A stretch of 64,000 nt of DNA from Elgaria multicarinata webbii (GCF_023053635.1 NC_086192.1:10217001-10281000), one strand, 5' to 3'. Positions 1 to 10,126 are shown, counted from the stretch's first letter. Made by a program: numbers and translations. Notes: generated by a model not told the origin, from the sequence alone.

Positions 1-455
1 GCCTGCTTCCGAAAGCCCATCAAGGAGGGAGCCAGCCTAGCTTCCCCGGGAAGAGAGTTCCAGAGCACGGGAGCAGCCACCGAGAAGGCCCTCTCCCGTG
101 TTCCCACCAAGCGTGCCTGTGAAGAAGGTGGGACTGAAAGAAGGGCTTCTCTAGAAGATCTCAAAGCACGGGCAGGCTCATACAGGAGAATACGTTCTTT
201 CAAATAACCTGGACCTGAACCATATAGGGCTTTATAGGTCATAACCAGCACTTTGAATTGTGCCCGGAAACAGACCGGAAGCCAGTGGAGCTGTTTTAAC
301 AGGGGAGTTGTGTGCTCCCTGTAACCAGCTCCGGTCAACAATCTGGCTGCAGCTCTTTGAACCAGCTAGAGTTTCCGAACACTCTTCAAAGGCAGCCCCA
401 CGTAAAGCGCGTTACAGTAATCCAATCGGGATGTAACTAAGGCATGTGTCACCCT
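1..455 (-). mobile_element. L2-type LINE, 3' part of ORF2 (reverse transcriptase C-terminal region)
   Basis: Read on the minus strand this stretch keeps one open frame with the signature of the C-terminal end of L2/CR1-group LINE polyproteins: LHWLPVCFRAQFKVLVMTYK, then ALYGSGPGYLKERI, then RAFSVAAPVLWNSLPGEA and LAPSLMGFRKQ. The order and spacing of these blocks is that of the LINE ORF2 tail. The element runs off the left edge of the window, so its 3' UTR is not seen. It lies in the TUBD1 intron upstream of the first visible exon. A second copy of the same subfamily, with its tail, is at 13955-14430. Confidence 0.8.
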
Positions 456-635
456 TCTCTTGATACCTTCAGCTTAAAGCAGCCTTGCAAAGTAGTTTAT
501 TTAAGTTACTGGTCCACAAGCTTTCTCATCAGTCTTCTTGCCCATGTAAACTTCCGTTAGTCATTTCTGGCCTAGGAAACACGCACGTGTAAGATTGCAC
601 AGTTCTTTTTCATTCCCGTTTTCTTTCTCTTTCAG

Positions 636-800
636 GGGATCTCATGGAAGCTTTAGTCCCCCACCCCGAGTTCAAGATGTTGGGTCTGCGGAATATTCCT
701 CAAATGTCCGAAAATTCCCTTGCCTACAGCACCTTTGTGTGGCCCGGGCTTCTGAAACACCTGAGGCAGATGCTCATTGCAAATGCTAAAATGGAGGAAG
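636..800 (+). CDS. TUBD1: TUBD1 (delta-tubulin), internal coding exon
   Basis: This is the first of four TUBD1 exons in the window. It sits between a good acceptor (pyrimidine tract then CAG at 633-635) and a GTAAGG donor at 801. Its first two bases complete a Gly codon. The exon then encodes [20 protein letters not shown], followed by [10 protein letters not shown] and [17 protein letters not shown], which I recognise as the delta-tubulin C-terminal half (human: [20 protein letters not shown]). Delta-tubulin is a centriole and basal-body tubulin needed for stable triplet microtubules. This region belongs to the tubulin second (C-terminal) domain. The N-terminal GTPase exons lie left of the window. 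The exon holds 54 full codons plus split codons, and no break is seen. Confidence 0.95.
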
Positions 801-1080
801 GTAAGGGCTGCAGGTGTACCTGGAGCAGGGCCTCCGATGACGAACAGAGCGTGCATTGGGGGCGCGTACGGAAGAAGATGGGGGTTAATATGATCTGGTC
901 TTGACTAAAATTCGGCAGGGTTCTGTGTTAAGCTGGGTTCTGGTTCTTTCGGTTATCGGGATGAAACAAGCCACTTGTGCAGAAAGATGACAGTTTGAGA
1001 GAAAATGGATGCAGAATATATACATGCAAAGAGAGTTCGCACCTTCTTCCAGCTAATCAAGCTTTCATAGCTGGGTGTCC

Positions 1081-1530
1081 ATAGAATCATAGAATAGTAG
1101 AGTTGGAAGGGACCTATAATGCCATCGAGTCCAACCCTCCGCTCAGTGCAGGAATCCACCCTAAAGCATCCCTGACAGAGGGTTGTCCAGCTGCCTCTTG
1201 AAGGCCTCTAGTGTGGGAGAGCCCACAACCTCCCTAGGTCATTGGTTCCATTGTCGTACTGCTCTAACAGTAAGGAAATTTTTCCTGATGTCCAGCATCT
1301 GGCTTCCTGTCACTTGAGCCCATTATTCCGTGTCCTGCACTCTGGGATGATCGAGAAGAGATCCTGGCCCTCCTCTGTGCGACAACCTTTCAAGTATTTG
1401 AAGAGTGCTGTCATGTCTCCCCTCAATCTTCTCTTCTCCAGGCTAAACATGCCCAGTTGTTTAAGTCTTTCTTCATAGGGCTTTGTTTCCAGACCCCTGA
1501 TCATCCTGGTTGCCCTCCTCTGAACACACT
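1081..1530 (-). mobile_element. CR1 LINE, 3' end (subfamily with ATTCTATG tail)
   Basis: On the minus strand the sequence runs from the end of CR1 ORF2 ([20 protein letters not shown], then [14 protein letters not shown]) into the short 3' UTR. It ends in the repeated ATTCTATG motif that closes CR1 elements, seen on + as atagaatcatagaat at 1081. It is a 5'-truncated copy in a TUBD1 intron. Confidence 0.88.
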
Positions 1531-2261
1531 CCGTCTATCAGGGGACCCACGATAGACGGAAGCCATCCCTTTGAGCCACAACAGGTTCTGCAGGCCGGTT
1601 GCGTAGTACCTCCTGAAGCGAGGCCAAAAGCATGAAGCCTGTGGATTGGATCTTATAGGCTCCTCTGCTAGATGCCTGCTTCCCTCCCTCCCTCCCAGGA
1701 TCTGACAGGCGGCAACCCTCCCCTCTCTCTGAAGAAGCAGGGGGAGCTCACTCTCACGGGTTTCCAAAACATCTCAGCTTGGGAAACTAATTGCCTTTCT
1801 AGTGCCTGGTTAGGAGTGAAAACCTCTCAGCTTATCTTGAGACAAGACTCTATGAGAAAAGGATGGCATAACTATGAGAAGCCCATCCAGGGAATGTGGC
1901 CTGCTAAAATCTACTCGCTGTGTTAGGCTACACAGGTCTCTTAGCCAGCATTTGGAACTCTGTGAAATCCATATTTCTACTCACTAACAAACACTCTACC
2001 GGCTGCCAGGATCTGGCCAACACGTCAACAGTTGGGCCATCCTGACCAACAGGGCCGCACACAAGGGAACGCAGACCGAAATACCCAAAAATGACAAAAA
2101 ATTTTAGCTTAATGCTCTTACTGCTAGCAACTGAAGTGCTTGGTCTTCTAGAATGGGGGCGGGAAAACTGGGTCAGGAAAAGGGAAGTGTTGCAGAAGTG
2201 AGTCCCCACAACGTCTGACTCCATGTGTTGGAACGTTCCTCTTCACGATTTCCATTTACAG

Positions 2262-2402
2262 GTATCGACTGGCAAGTACAGCCCCCAGCACCTGGCCTCC
2301 CAGCACCTCAGAAACCGTCTCCAAACAGGACAGCTCGTTTTAACACCTCTATCGCCAACCTGGTTACCCTGCGAGGGAAAGACGTCCAAAGCGCAGATCT
2401 AG
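2262..2402 (+). CDS. TUBD1: TUBD1 (delta-tubulin), internal coding exon
   Basis: This exon is 141 bp with an acceptor ending TTTACAG at 2261 and a GTGAGA donor at 2403. In phase with the previous exon it reads GIDWQVQPPAPGLPAPQ and, after a linker, RFNTSIANLVTLRGKDVQSA, matching human FNTSIANLVILRGKDVQSAD. The proline-rich stretch between GID and FNTSIAN is the part that differs most from human, as expected for a variable surface loop. The downstream codon split (G then GC) joins correctly to the exon at 3013. Confidence 0.94.
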   Translation, partial: VSTGKYSPQHLASQHLRNRLQTGQLVLTPLSPTWLPCEGKTSKAQI

Positions 2403-2779
2403 GTGAGAAATTGGGCTGTGACAGAGCTTTCCTTTTCCCTGTGACCAACGCCTTCCTTGTCATGTAGTTCCAAAGTTAACTATAGCGGATACATTTTTAA
2501 AAAAACATGACTTAGTTCAACGTTCTCCGCACAAACATTTTCCAGACTCCAAGGCTAAGACAGCCACTGGCCCAGGGCCACTGAATTGACACCTGCCTGT
2601 ACCAAGGCCCCACTTTTTAAGTAAAGGGTCTTGAGAAAGGAAGGAAAACGGTTCGAGGCCGTGGTCCAGTTTTACACCACCTAATCTCAATAAGGCCACC
2701 GTGCTAAAGCTTCCTGCCGCTGATGAGTTTAAAATGTATTATTTTTAAAAATGGCACATCACAGATTGAAACCCAGCTG

Positions 2780-2890
2780 GAATAAAAGAAGTCAAAAGGT
2801 AGAAACAAAGAGGGAGCATGGCGAATCCTCAGCGGAAGGGAGTTTCACAATGGGGGAGCCACCACCGAGAAGGCACTTTCTCTTGTATAT
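2780..2890 (-). mobile_element. possible short L2-type LINE fragment
   Basis: The string gggggagccaccaccgagaa resembles the 'agcagccaccgagaaggcc' block of the L2 copies at 1 and 13955. It is short and diverged and lies in a TUBD1 intron. Confidence 0.35.
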
Positions 2891-3012
2891 AGTGGGAATA
2901 GGTGGGTACGTCGCCATGAGCTCCTTGAAAGGGGCAAGACAGGAGTGTCACGGATAAAATTCGGTGATTTGAGTTGTTGCTTTTTGTTTTAACACCTCTA
3001 CGCTACTTATAG

Positions 3013-3196
3013 GCGGTTTCCGAGAGCCCGCCCTGTACACTCCTTGGACAAACGCACAAGATGCCTTGACCGTCTGGAGAACCCCGAGAGCCTTTAATAA
3101 GTATGAGAAGTCCGCATCTTTGGTGAGCAACAGCCAGTGTTTGCTGAAGCCCCTGGACGCCGTGGTGGGGAAGGCTTGGAAAATGTTTGCTTCCAA
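3013..3196 (+). CDS. TUBD1: TUBD1 (delta-tubulin), penultimate coding exon
   Basis: This 184-bp exon follows an acceptor ending TTATAG at 3012 and is closed by a GTAAGT donor at 3197. It encodes [20 protein letters not shown], then [17 protein letters not shown] and [17 protein letters not shown]. Human TUBD1 has GFKDPALYTSW and AFSKYEKSAVLVSNSQFLVK at the same place. The last two bases (AA) are completed by the G that opens the final exon, giving the conserved Lys of MFASK. The frame is open throughout. Confidence 0.95.
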
Positions 3197-3361
3197 GTAA
3201 GTGGGAGAAATAATCACTTTGTGTGCGTGGGGTGCTTGCTAACACACTTTCGTCTCAGACTTTACAGTGTGCGTGGAAAGTAGAACGAGTGCAAATAATA
3301 CCAGCCGTTCCAAACCCACAAGTGGGAGAGATAGTTGTAAACAGGGCTGTGAACACCCTAC

Positions 3362-3690
3362 ACCAGCGGTGAAGAACCTGAGCCCCTTCTGGAGTTGCAA
3401 TCCGGCCTTCTTGGCTTCCCCTAGAAGCCCCACCCACTTCCCCTGACCCCGCCCACTTTTGCCGACCACAAATCATTAGTGGTTTCCCAGCGTTTGTGGC
3501 GTTTCCCCCCATCCTGAAATGTTGGCATGCCTCTCTAAGGCTTAGTGATTGACAGAGCTTTAAGTGAAAATCTCTGCTATCTTGGCCCCGCCCCTTTTTG
3601 GCTTTGGCCCCGCCCACCACTGGAACGCAGCCCTTGAAAGCTGTTCCCACATGGATTTCATTCCTTGGGGTATAAAAAACTTCTGGAGCC
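3362..3690. repeat. dispersed GC-rich repeat (family D)
   Basis: This block is marked by repeated 'ccccgcccac' motifs and an opening 'gtgaagaacctgagcccc'. Related blocks occur at 40790, 47025 and 48612 in this window, which shows it is interspersed. The class is unknown; it may be a non-autonomous DNA element. Confidence 0.55.
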
Positions 3691-3909
3691 CTGGCCTACA
3701 CTATTTCTTCTTTTAAAAGAAATCAGAATAAGTTGCCTTTTGCGACACCAGCAGGCTGTATTCTGCACCCTGTATAAATCATAAAAATGTTAGTTATTTT
3801 TATTTTAAATTATTTTTAGGTGGCCTTAAAAGGTAGAATCCTCGCAAGGCAGCATACGTGATTTTTTTTAAAAAACATACAAAAGTATGCAAATAGGCAA
3901 TGAATAAAT

Positions 3910-4275
3910 ATAGAATCATAGAATTGTGGAGTTGGAAGGGGCCACAAAGACCATCTAGTCCAACCCTCTGCAATGTGCAGGAAAACCAATTAAACCATTC
4001 ATGAGAGGTAGCTGTCCAGCCTCTTCTTAAAAACCTCCAGAGATGGAGAACCCACAATCCCTACATAGGTAGACTGTTCCACTGTTGTACAAGTCTTACC
4101 ATCAGGAAACCTTTTTCTTTTATTTCAGCTAAAGCTTGGGTAGCTGCAACTTATACCCATTATTTCGGGTCCTAATTTTTGTGGCCATGGAAAATAGTTC
4201 TTGATCATCCTCTCTGTGGAGCCCTTTTACGTACCCGAACACTGTTAACATGTCTCCCCTCAGTCTTCTTTTATA
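3910..4275 (-). mobile_element. CR1 LINE, 3' end (diverged copy)
   Basis: It opens on + with atagaatcatagaattgtgg and the 'ccatctagtccaacc' 3' UTR block of CR1. The ORF2 tail follows on the minus strand. It is more diverged than the copy at 1081 and lies in the last TUBD1 intron. Confidence 0.8.
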
Positions 4276-4313
4276 AAATACTATAAAATGCTATAAAATA
4301 GATGACACCAATA

Positions 4314-4470
4314 ACATAGGAAGCTGCCTTGTACTGGGTCAGACCCTTGGTCCATCTAGCCCAGTATTGTCGACACTGACTGGCAGCAACGGCTCTCCAG
4401 GGTTTCAGGCAGGAGTTTTCCAGCCCTGGGGATAGAACCTAGGACCTTCCGCATGCTACGGCCCCTTCCT
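4314..4470 (-). mobile_element. SINE-like repeat ('acataggaagctgcc' family)
   Basis: The stretch starts acataggaagctgccttgta and continues with gtccatctagcccagtattg. Its right end has a tRNA B-box-like segment on the minus strand (GGTTCTATCCCC). Partial copies occur at 22370, 24738, 36610 and 40944. I read it as a tRNA-derived SINE in reverse orientation. Confidence 0.6.
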
Positions 4471-4485
4471 AACATCTGCAACGTA

Positions 4486-4640
4486 CATGTTATGAGAAGG
4501 CCAGCAAGAACAGGTGGGTCTTCGGAGCCTTCCTGAAGGCCTGCAAAGAACGGGCTTGACAAGCCCCTGATGGAAGCTGATTCCAGAGGTAGGGGGCCAC
4601 CAGCGAAAAGGCCCCGTTCCTCTTAATATGCATAATCCAT
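4486..4640 (-). mobile_element. L2-like LINE fragment
   Basis: The reverse strand resembles the LINE ORF2 end blocks ('..GAFxAxGPLPLES..') and parallels the other L2 copies in layout. It is diverged and short. Confidence 0.35.
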
Positions 4641-4939
4641 TTTTTTTGTTCTCCTTTACACTCATACCCTGCTCCTCAGCTTCCCATGTGGCATACCTAG
4701 AACCCTGGTCAATTACATTAGTTATAGGAAGTGGTGTGGGCACCAAGAATGGGCTGGGAAGGGGCAGGAAAAGGCACAGCTGCCTTATTGCCGGCCGAAC
4801 TGGGCAATGCAAAGGCATTTGGCCAAGTTACTCACATCTGACTGAAGTCATATTCATTTGATTGCGGTTTAGTCACAGCTCAGTTTGACTGGATCGGAGC
4901 CTCTTGCTCACCAAAACTCCCCTTGTTTGTTCCACGCAG

Positions 4940-5042
4940 GGCTTACGTTCACCAGTACACAAACTTTGGGATCGAAGACGATGACTTCCTTGACTGTTTC
5001 ACGACGCTGGAACAAGTGATCGCCAGCTACAACAGCCTCTGA
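4940..5042 (+). CDS. TUBD1: TUBD1 (delta-tubulin), last coding exon with stop
   Basis: The acceptor is the pyrimidine-rich run ending CACGCAG at 4939. The exon completes the Lys codon and reads [20 protein letters not shown], then [13 protein letters not shown] and TGA at 5040-5042. Human TUBD1 ends DFLDSFTSLEQVVASYCNL. The acidic short C-terminus without the long Glu-rich tail of alpha/beta-tubulin is typical of delta-tubulin. Together the four exons give about 196 residues, a little over 40% of the roughly 450-residue protein. TUBD1 faces VMP1 tail to tail. Confidence 0.95.
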
Positions 5043-5177
5043 GTTCAAATTCAGCACAGGGCGGCAGATATGAAATTCTGAAGATGGGGTGGAGGGGTCT
5101 TAAAATCCACAGTGGGGTGCGTGGGTTTCTTACATAGACAGTAGGGGGCAAGTTGGAGGGGCCCAAAATCTGGACAG

Positions 5178-5262
5178 ACACAACTCCCATCACCCCTAAC
5201 TAGCACAGCCAATAGTGAAGGATCATGGGAGTTATAGGCTAAAACATCAGAAGGGCCACCAG
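5178..5262. repeat. palindromic 'actcccat' MITE fragment (family F)
   Basis: 'acaactcccatcacccc' and 'catgggagttatag' face each other, the core of a common inverted-repeat element ('ccctccagatg..ggactacaactccca'). It sits in the probable TUBD1 3' UTR. Confidence 0.5.
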
Positions 5263-5281
5263 TTTGGATTTGGATCCAGCC

Positions 5282-5385
5282 TTAATGTTTAGTAAACCCA
5301 CTAAAATTGATGCAACTTAAGTTTATCATGACATACTTGTCCCATTGATTTCAGTGGGTCTGCTCTAAACATGATGGAGTCTGGT
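5282..5385. repeat. short dispersed repeat ('ttcagtgggtctgctctaa', family H)
   Basis: The motif ttgatttcagtgggtctgct recurs in variant form at 17257 and 31341, flanked by a reverse-oriented 'cttagagca' half. It is a short interspersed inverted-repeat element. Confidence 0.5.
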
Positions 5386-6238
5386 TCCAAACCTAGCTAT
5401 TTCAGAACTGATCAAGGAATGCAGTGAAGTGGAGCCTGAACACAGCGTAAGAAGAGTCTGGAATCGGCAGCCCATCCCAGACAAGCAATCTTGCAAATGC
5501 AGGAGCCTCTGCACACACGGAACTTCCTGCCAGCACTGGGAGGAGCTCCACATTTCAGCGGAGGCAAGCAGATTCAAAGACGCATTCGTGCAGATCTGCG
5601 CTCTCTGTTGAAATGAATGTAGCATCCCCTACAAACTGAAGAGCACTCCGAACTGGGACAAAAGTCTTCAGGCGTAGGTCTACGGATTGCACCCAGATTT
5701 AGAGCCGTGCAACTGGGTTGGTGGAAGTGGGTTTCCCTGCCCCCTCCTTCCCACAGCGGCTTCTCCAGGGACCTGAAAATGATCCAGGGAGTGTCGGGGG
5801 GACCCTGCTGAATAGGGAGAAACCCCTAAAAATCAGGCCGGGACACCTTCCATGAGGGAAGCCCTTCTGTCCCCAGATGCAGGATCCCAATCCAGTAAAA
5901 CTAAACTGCACACTTGACTTCACCAGCAGATCTGTTTTGCACAGTCTTGGTTGTATGTATTTTGGATATAAAATATGTTTATTTTCTACTGGTGTCGTCT
6001 GCGCTTGATTGAAGAGCTCTGTATAGATTTGGAGGCTTGCTGCTTTAGCAAGATGTCCCGAGTTCGCTAAAGATGGGTAGCTTTCTCTGATTGCCGGGTG
6101 ATCCTCAGGAGATGCTAGATGGAAGTCTACCACGAATGGGTTACGCTGTTCTTCGTTGACTGATGCCTCCCTTTTCGCGGAGAAGAGTTCATCCATGAAA
6201 GATTCGCCCAGAGAACACTGGTTATTGGGCAGATTGAA

Positions 6239-6244
6239 AATAAA
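6239..6244 (+). promoter_or_regulatory. TUBD1: candidate polyadenylation signal of TUBD1
   Basis: An AATAAA hexamer lies about 1.2 kb after the TUBD1 stop. It is the first canonical hexamer I see downstream on the + strand. Nothing else fixes the mRNA end. Confidence 0.3.
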
Positions 6245-6389
6245 ATAAGTGAATAAGGTGGATGTCCGTCAGATGTTGCAGCAGACATGTGCAGAAGGTG
6301 TTCTTAATATTAAGATCGTTGGTTCTTTGGTCGCTTTCTTTGTTGTCCTAGAAGTGTTTGATTCTGTGAGCCAATCTATAGAGCAGCCA

Positions 6390-6476
6390 AGCTGGTACCC
6401 TCCAGTTGGACTACAACTCCAATCACCCCCATCCAGCAGTGCTATCTGGAGGGCACCAGGTTGGGGACGACAGCTT
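6390..6476. repeat. palindromic MITE fragment (family F)
   Basis: It runs from 'accctccagttggactacaa' to 'ctggagggcaccaggttggg', the two arms of family F with a shortened middle. Confidence 0.6.
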
Positions 6477-7384
6477 CAGATGTTCATCTTGTGGTTCTGG
6501 ACGCAGGATTTCAGATTTATGAAGGTGTGGGGATTATACATAACCACAAGATGGCGGCATTGCCCAGCCCTATGCCAACAGCTGCAACGCAAGGTAGGGC
6601 TGTACCAGAATTCCATTTCAGGTTACAAGAATTTCAATTTGGTTCACAAATCATCCGGACCTGTCCCCTCGGAACCCCGAATGCAAATAGCAGCAGGTTA
6701 CCTTGAAAAAGGTTTTCATATTCACGAACTTGCGTTTGCATTCGAAAAGTTCTTAAACGTTCAGTTTGAAAGGCACAGTTTTCAAGAAATGTAGTCAAGG
6801 GGGAGGGGAAGTGCGCACTTTAAAAAAAAAACGCGCACAGAAATGCACACTTTTCCTATCCAAAAATGTGCACTTTTTCCCTAATGAACCAAAAAGCACG
6901 TTGTAAAGGAAAACAGGAGCACGTCGAACTGAGTTTCGGAGTGAAGTTTGGAGAACTTCGGCAAGTTAAAATGCCCCTGGTTCTGCTATTCCTGCAACAG
7001 GGAGTTCCCACACCGCCTTGACAACTGGCCAGGAAGTGCGCGATGGCTACAGGGTGCGAGAAGTGATCTCAACGCTTCTGGTCTGGCCCAAGGTATTCCA
7101 TTGGGTGCCTCTTAACCACTTGAGCAAGCCCCCCTGTACGCATGGCACCTTACGGACCAACATCAAGTAAAAATGTCCTTGCCCTAGTATACATTTCAAG
7201 CACGCGGAGGGGAAGACAGCAACGAAACTGGCCCAGGGTGCAACGGGTTAATGTATGAAGAGACAGTCACATTTTTCTGTTGGGGGTGTAGACTGAGGAC
7301 CTAAAGTAGGGGTTTGGGGTGAGAGAGCCCCCCCCCCCCAATAGGGCAGGGCAGGTGGCTACTAAGGTTGAGGGCCCTTTTAAT

Positions 7385-7675
7385 GCTTACTGGAGAGGTT
7401 CACCTGGCATCTACACTGTGATCTTTTCATTTTCCCAGGTATTTTAGTCCTTCCGCTTTGCTTTTTAATATGTCATTTTGTTTTTAGGGATCTTCAAATA
7501 CACTGATCTTGGCTTTTACTCTGTTGTTGTTTTTAAAAAAACTTTGCCGTTATTCTGTTTAAACTTTTACAAGCTTTTATCATTTGCCATGTTGTACTTG
7601 CGGGGGTTAGTTGAACTTTCACGAACCGCCCAGAGAAGTATTGGGAAATGTAGGAAGTAAAAAAAAAGAAATAGT
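7385..7675 (+). mobile_element. L2-type LINE 3' end (old)
   Basis: It begins with ggagaggttcacctggcatc and ends with aaccgcccagagaagtattg followed by an A-rich tail. These match the ORF2 end and 3' UTR of the better copies at 32560 and 63239, but with many differences. Confidence 0.55.
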
Positions 7676-8414
7676 TTCCTTCTCCTGTATAAAATGAGAG
7701 CAACTAATCAACCAATTAACATTGAGGACTGATAAAAGGTTCAAGGAACAGGTCGTGCGCTTTGGAGGTTGTGGCCAAAAGTCATGAGATTAATCAATGT
7801 TTTGCGGATTGATTTTTAATTAAAAAGCCCTCTTCAGGAAGAAGTGTGGGCATTTTTGTATTGTGTGTCTGCCTTCAAATTCATTTATTTTTCTCTTTTG
7901 GAGGTGGTGATTGTCAAATAGGAAAAGCAGAGTGAATAATGGAGGTTTCTATTTGGAGCTTATGGGCTGTTATACAAATGGCTTATAAGATGAATTTGTA
8001 GGAAGATAAAGACAGGTCTTTCTTGATAAGTAAATGTGCCTCCATGTTTAGAGTACTTTGAATCAGCAGGTGCTGGGGTCAAACAAGAGGCATTTGTGTG
8101 CCCACTGTTGGAAACAGGATACTGGGGTGATCCAGCAAAGCAGTTCTTATTGGTTGTGATAACTGTGAATGGGTCATCAGTGTTCTCGGAGGTAGTTTAA
8201 AGAACATCAGGGACAAACAACTGGGATGGCTGTAGTTGTTTGCTTCCTTGCTGTCCTCTGTTGGAAACAGGACGATGGTCTAAATGGAGTATCGCTCATT
8301 AAGTTCAAAAGCAAGAGGGCTATTCTTGTCTGGGCTCAGTAGTCCCACGGTTTCAAAGTCGCCCAATGAGGTTTGTGGCAGAGTAGATATCAAACTGGGT
8401 CCCCACTCCAAGGG

Positions 8415-8570
8415 CATAATCCTATGTATGTTTAGACAGCAAAAGAGCCTACAATCCTATGCACGTTTAGAAAGGAAAAATCCTACAATCTTATGCATGT
8501 TTAAAGTCCTGGCTGGGAAATGCTGGGAGCTGTAGTCCCCCCCCCCCGGTCTAAACAGGCATAGGATTGT
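8415..8570. mobile_element. MITE of family E with repeated left terminal repeat
   Basis: The left side has three successive variants of the terminal motif (ataatcctatg at 8415, caatcctatg at 8452, caatcttatg at 8486). The right side has a single inverted copy (ggtctaaacaggcatagg to 8570). The middle carries 'gctgggaaatgctgggagct', as in the intact copy at 53210. Confidence 0.7.
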
Positions 8571-9067
8571 GTCCTAGGCGTCCCCCAACCTAGTGCCTTC
8601 CGGATTATTTTACTACAACTCCTATCATCCACAGCCAGCAGGCCCAAAGGTCAGCCATGATGGGAGAAGGACCCACAGACACGCTACATGATAAATTGCT
8701 GTCGTTAGCCACCTTCAGGTGTCTGGTTTTTCCACTGCTGTCCTCTTTGCTCTCTTCTGAACAGCCTGCCCGCTTGCGGCCGACGAAACCGCACCCTGGG
8801 AGCAGCTGTTTTCCCTTCTGGGAAGAAGGTTACCTGCTTTCTGCTGAGTCACAGATCCAAATGACTAACTTATAACGCACCGTAAGGGAAGGGACCGGAG
8901 GGAGGCAGGATAAGAAAGCCGTGCCTAGGGTCAAAAGCAGATAAAACACCCCATGGGGAAGGGTGAAGCAGGAGGCAGGATAATGCAGTCTTTTGTGGAA
9001 CTCTGAAGAAGAGCCATCCACGCACACGTGCAGGCGTGCTTTGGAAAAACGTCTCCCTTCAGCAATA

Positions 9068-9438
9068 CATGAAGCTGACGAGTAGGAGATTCAAGACAGA
9101 TCAAAGGAAGGACTTTGCCACGCAGCGCACAGCTAAACTATAGGATTCACCACCACAAGATGTAGTCATGGCTACCACTTTGGATGGCTTTAAAAGAGGG
9201 TTGGATGAATTCCTGGAGGAGAAGGCCATCAATGGCTACTAGTCCTGATGTCTAAGTAAAACCTCCAGTATCAGAGGCAGTGTGCCTACGCACACAAGTT
9301 GCTGAGGAGCATGGGCAGGAGGGTGCTATTGCACCCATGTCCTGCTTGGGGATTCATGGTCGACAGCTGGTTGGCCACTGCGTGAACAGAGTGCTGGACT
9401 AGATGGACCCTTCGTTTGATCTACCAGGGCTCTTATGC
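9068..9438 (+). mobile_element. CR1-like LINE 3' end (second subfamily, '..ggatcagacc' 3' UTR)
   Basis: It reads the end of ORF2 on + (gatggctttaaaagagggtt, coding DGFKRGLDEFLEEKAINGY) and then a 3' UTR with tgctgaggagcatgggcagg and 'ggactagatggaccctt'. It is 5' truncated. Confidence 0.8.
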
Positions 9439-9557
9439 TCTTAAAATGCCCCCCTTACTTTGCTGCCTTTGAATGGGGTGGTGACATGGTAGGGGGACAT
9501 TTTAGCTTGGTCCTTGAATTCCCTGCCCTTGAGAAGATGACATATGAAGAGGAGCAA

Positions 9558-9609
9558 GAGAGCTTCGGCTATTGGGCGGTATAAAAATGTAATAAATAAA
9601 TAAATAAGA
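9558..9609 (+). mobile_element. L2-type LINE, extreme 3' tail
   Basis: Only agagcttcggctattgggcg, the 'gtataaaaatgtaat' end and three TAAA units are left. Confidence 0.75.
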
Positions 9610-9660
9610 CACACAGGGGGGGGGGAATCCACATGGGTGTTTGCTGCAGCAACCACAAAG

Positions 9661-10027
9661 AGGTCTGATTCACACGTAAAAACAACCTAGAGTATGGATT
9701 GATTACCATATGGGTTGTCGTTGAATTGTGGTTTGTTGTTGAATCATGGGTTAGCGTTACCTGTGAACCTTACACTATGGAGTTGTTAACCACAAACAGC
9801 CCAGGAATAACCCATGGTTTGTTGGGTTGCGAACTCTGGGTTGTGGTTAACAACCCATAGCTAAGCCATACTGAAATTTCGCATGCAACGACAACCCATG
9901 ATTCATAGAATCATAGAATAGTAGAGTTGGAAGGGGCCTATAAGGCCATCAAGTCCAACCCCCAGCTCAATTCCACAACAACCCATACTCCACCTGTACT
10001 CTGGATTGTTGTCACGCCTGAACCAGG
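9661..10027. mobile_element. MITE with long imperfect terminal inverted repeats (family G)
   Basis: The left end ggtctgattcacacgtaaaa pairs with the reverse complement of the right end (gttgtcacgcctgaaccagg). The interior is dense in 'aacccatg/catgggtt' words on both strands. A 69-bp CR1 tail (9902-9970) is inserted near the right end. The terminal word resembles the family at 41981. Confidence 0.6.
9902..9970 (-). mobile_element. CR1 LINE, extreme 3' end
   Basis: Only the ATTCTATG-type end and the 'gagttggaaggggcctataa' 3' UTR block are present. Family G sequence (aacaacccat words) is found on both sides. Confidence 0.8.
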
Positions 10028-10029
10028 TC

Positions 10030-10126
10030 ATATCCTTATGGCATCTTAAAGACTAACAAATTTATTTTGGCCTCAGGTTTCATGGATACCATCCACTTCA
10101 TCAGATACAATGAAGTGACAACCTCA
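10030..10126 (-). repeat. dispersed repeat with 'ttaaagactaacaaatttat' core
   Basis: The strings atggcatcttaaagactaac and cttcatcagatac are a familiar interspersed repeat of reptile genomes; I cannot name its family with certainty. On the minus strand it holds CTGATGA and GAAA around a 5-bp hairpin, a hammerhead-like arrangement discussed in the findings. Confidence 0.5.

Noticed and set aside
3255-3650. 131-codon minus-strand frame overlapping TUBD1 intron
   Set aside because: It lies in a GC-rich dispersed repeat (family D) and shows no conserved motif.
6249-6794. 181-codon open frame on +
   Set aside because: It runs through a family F MITE (6390-6476) and has no recognisable domain or splice context.
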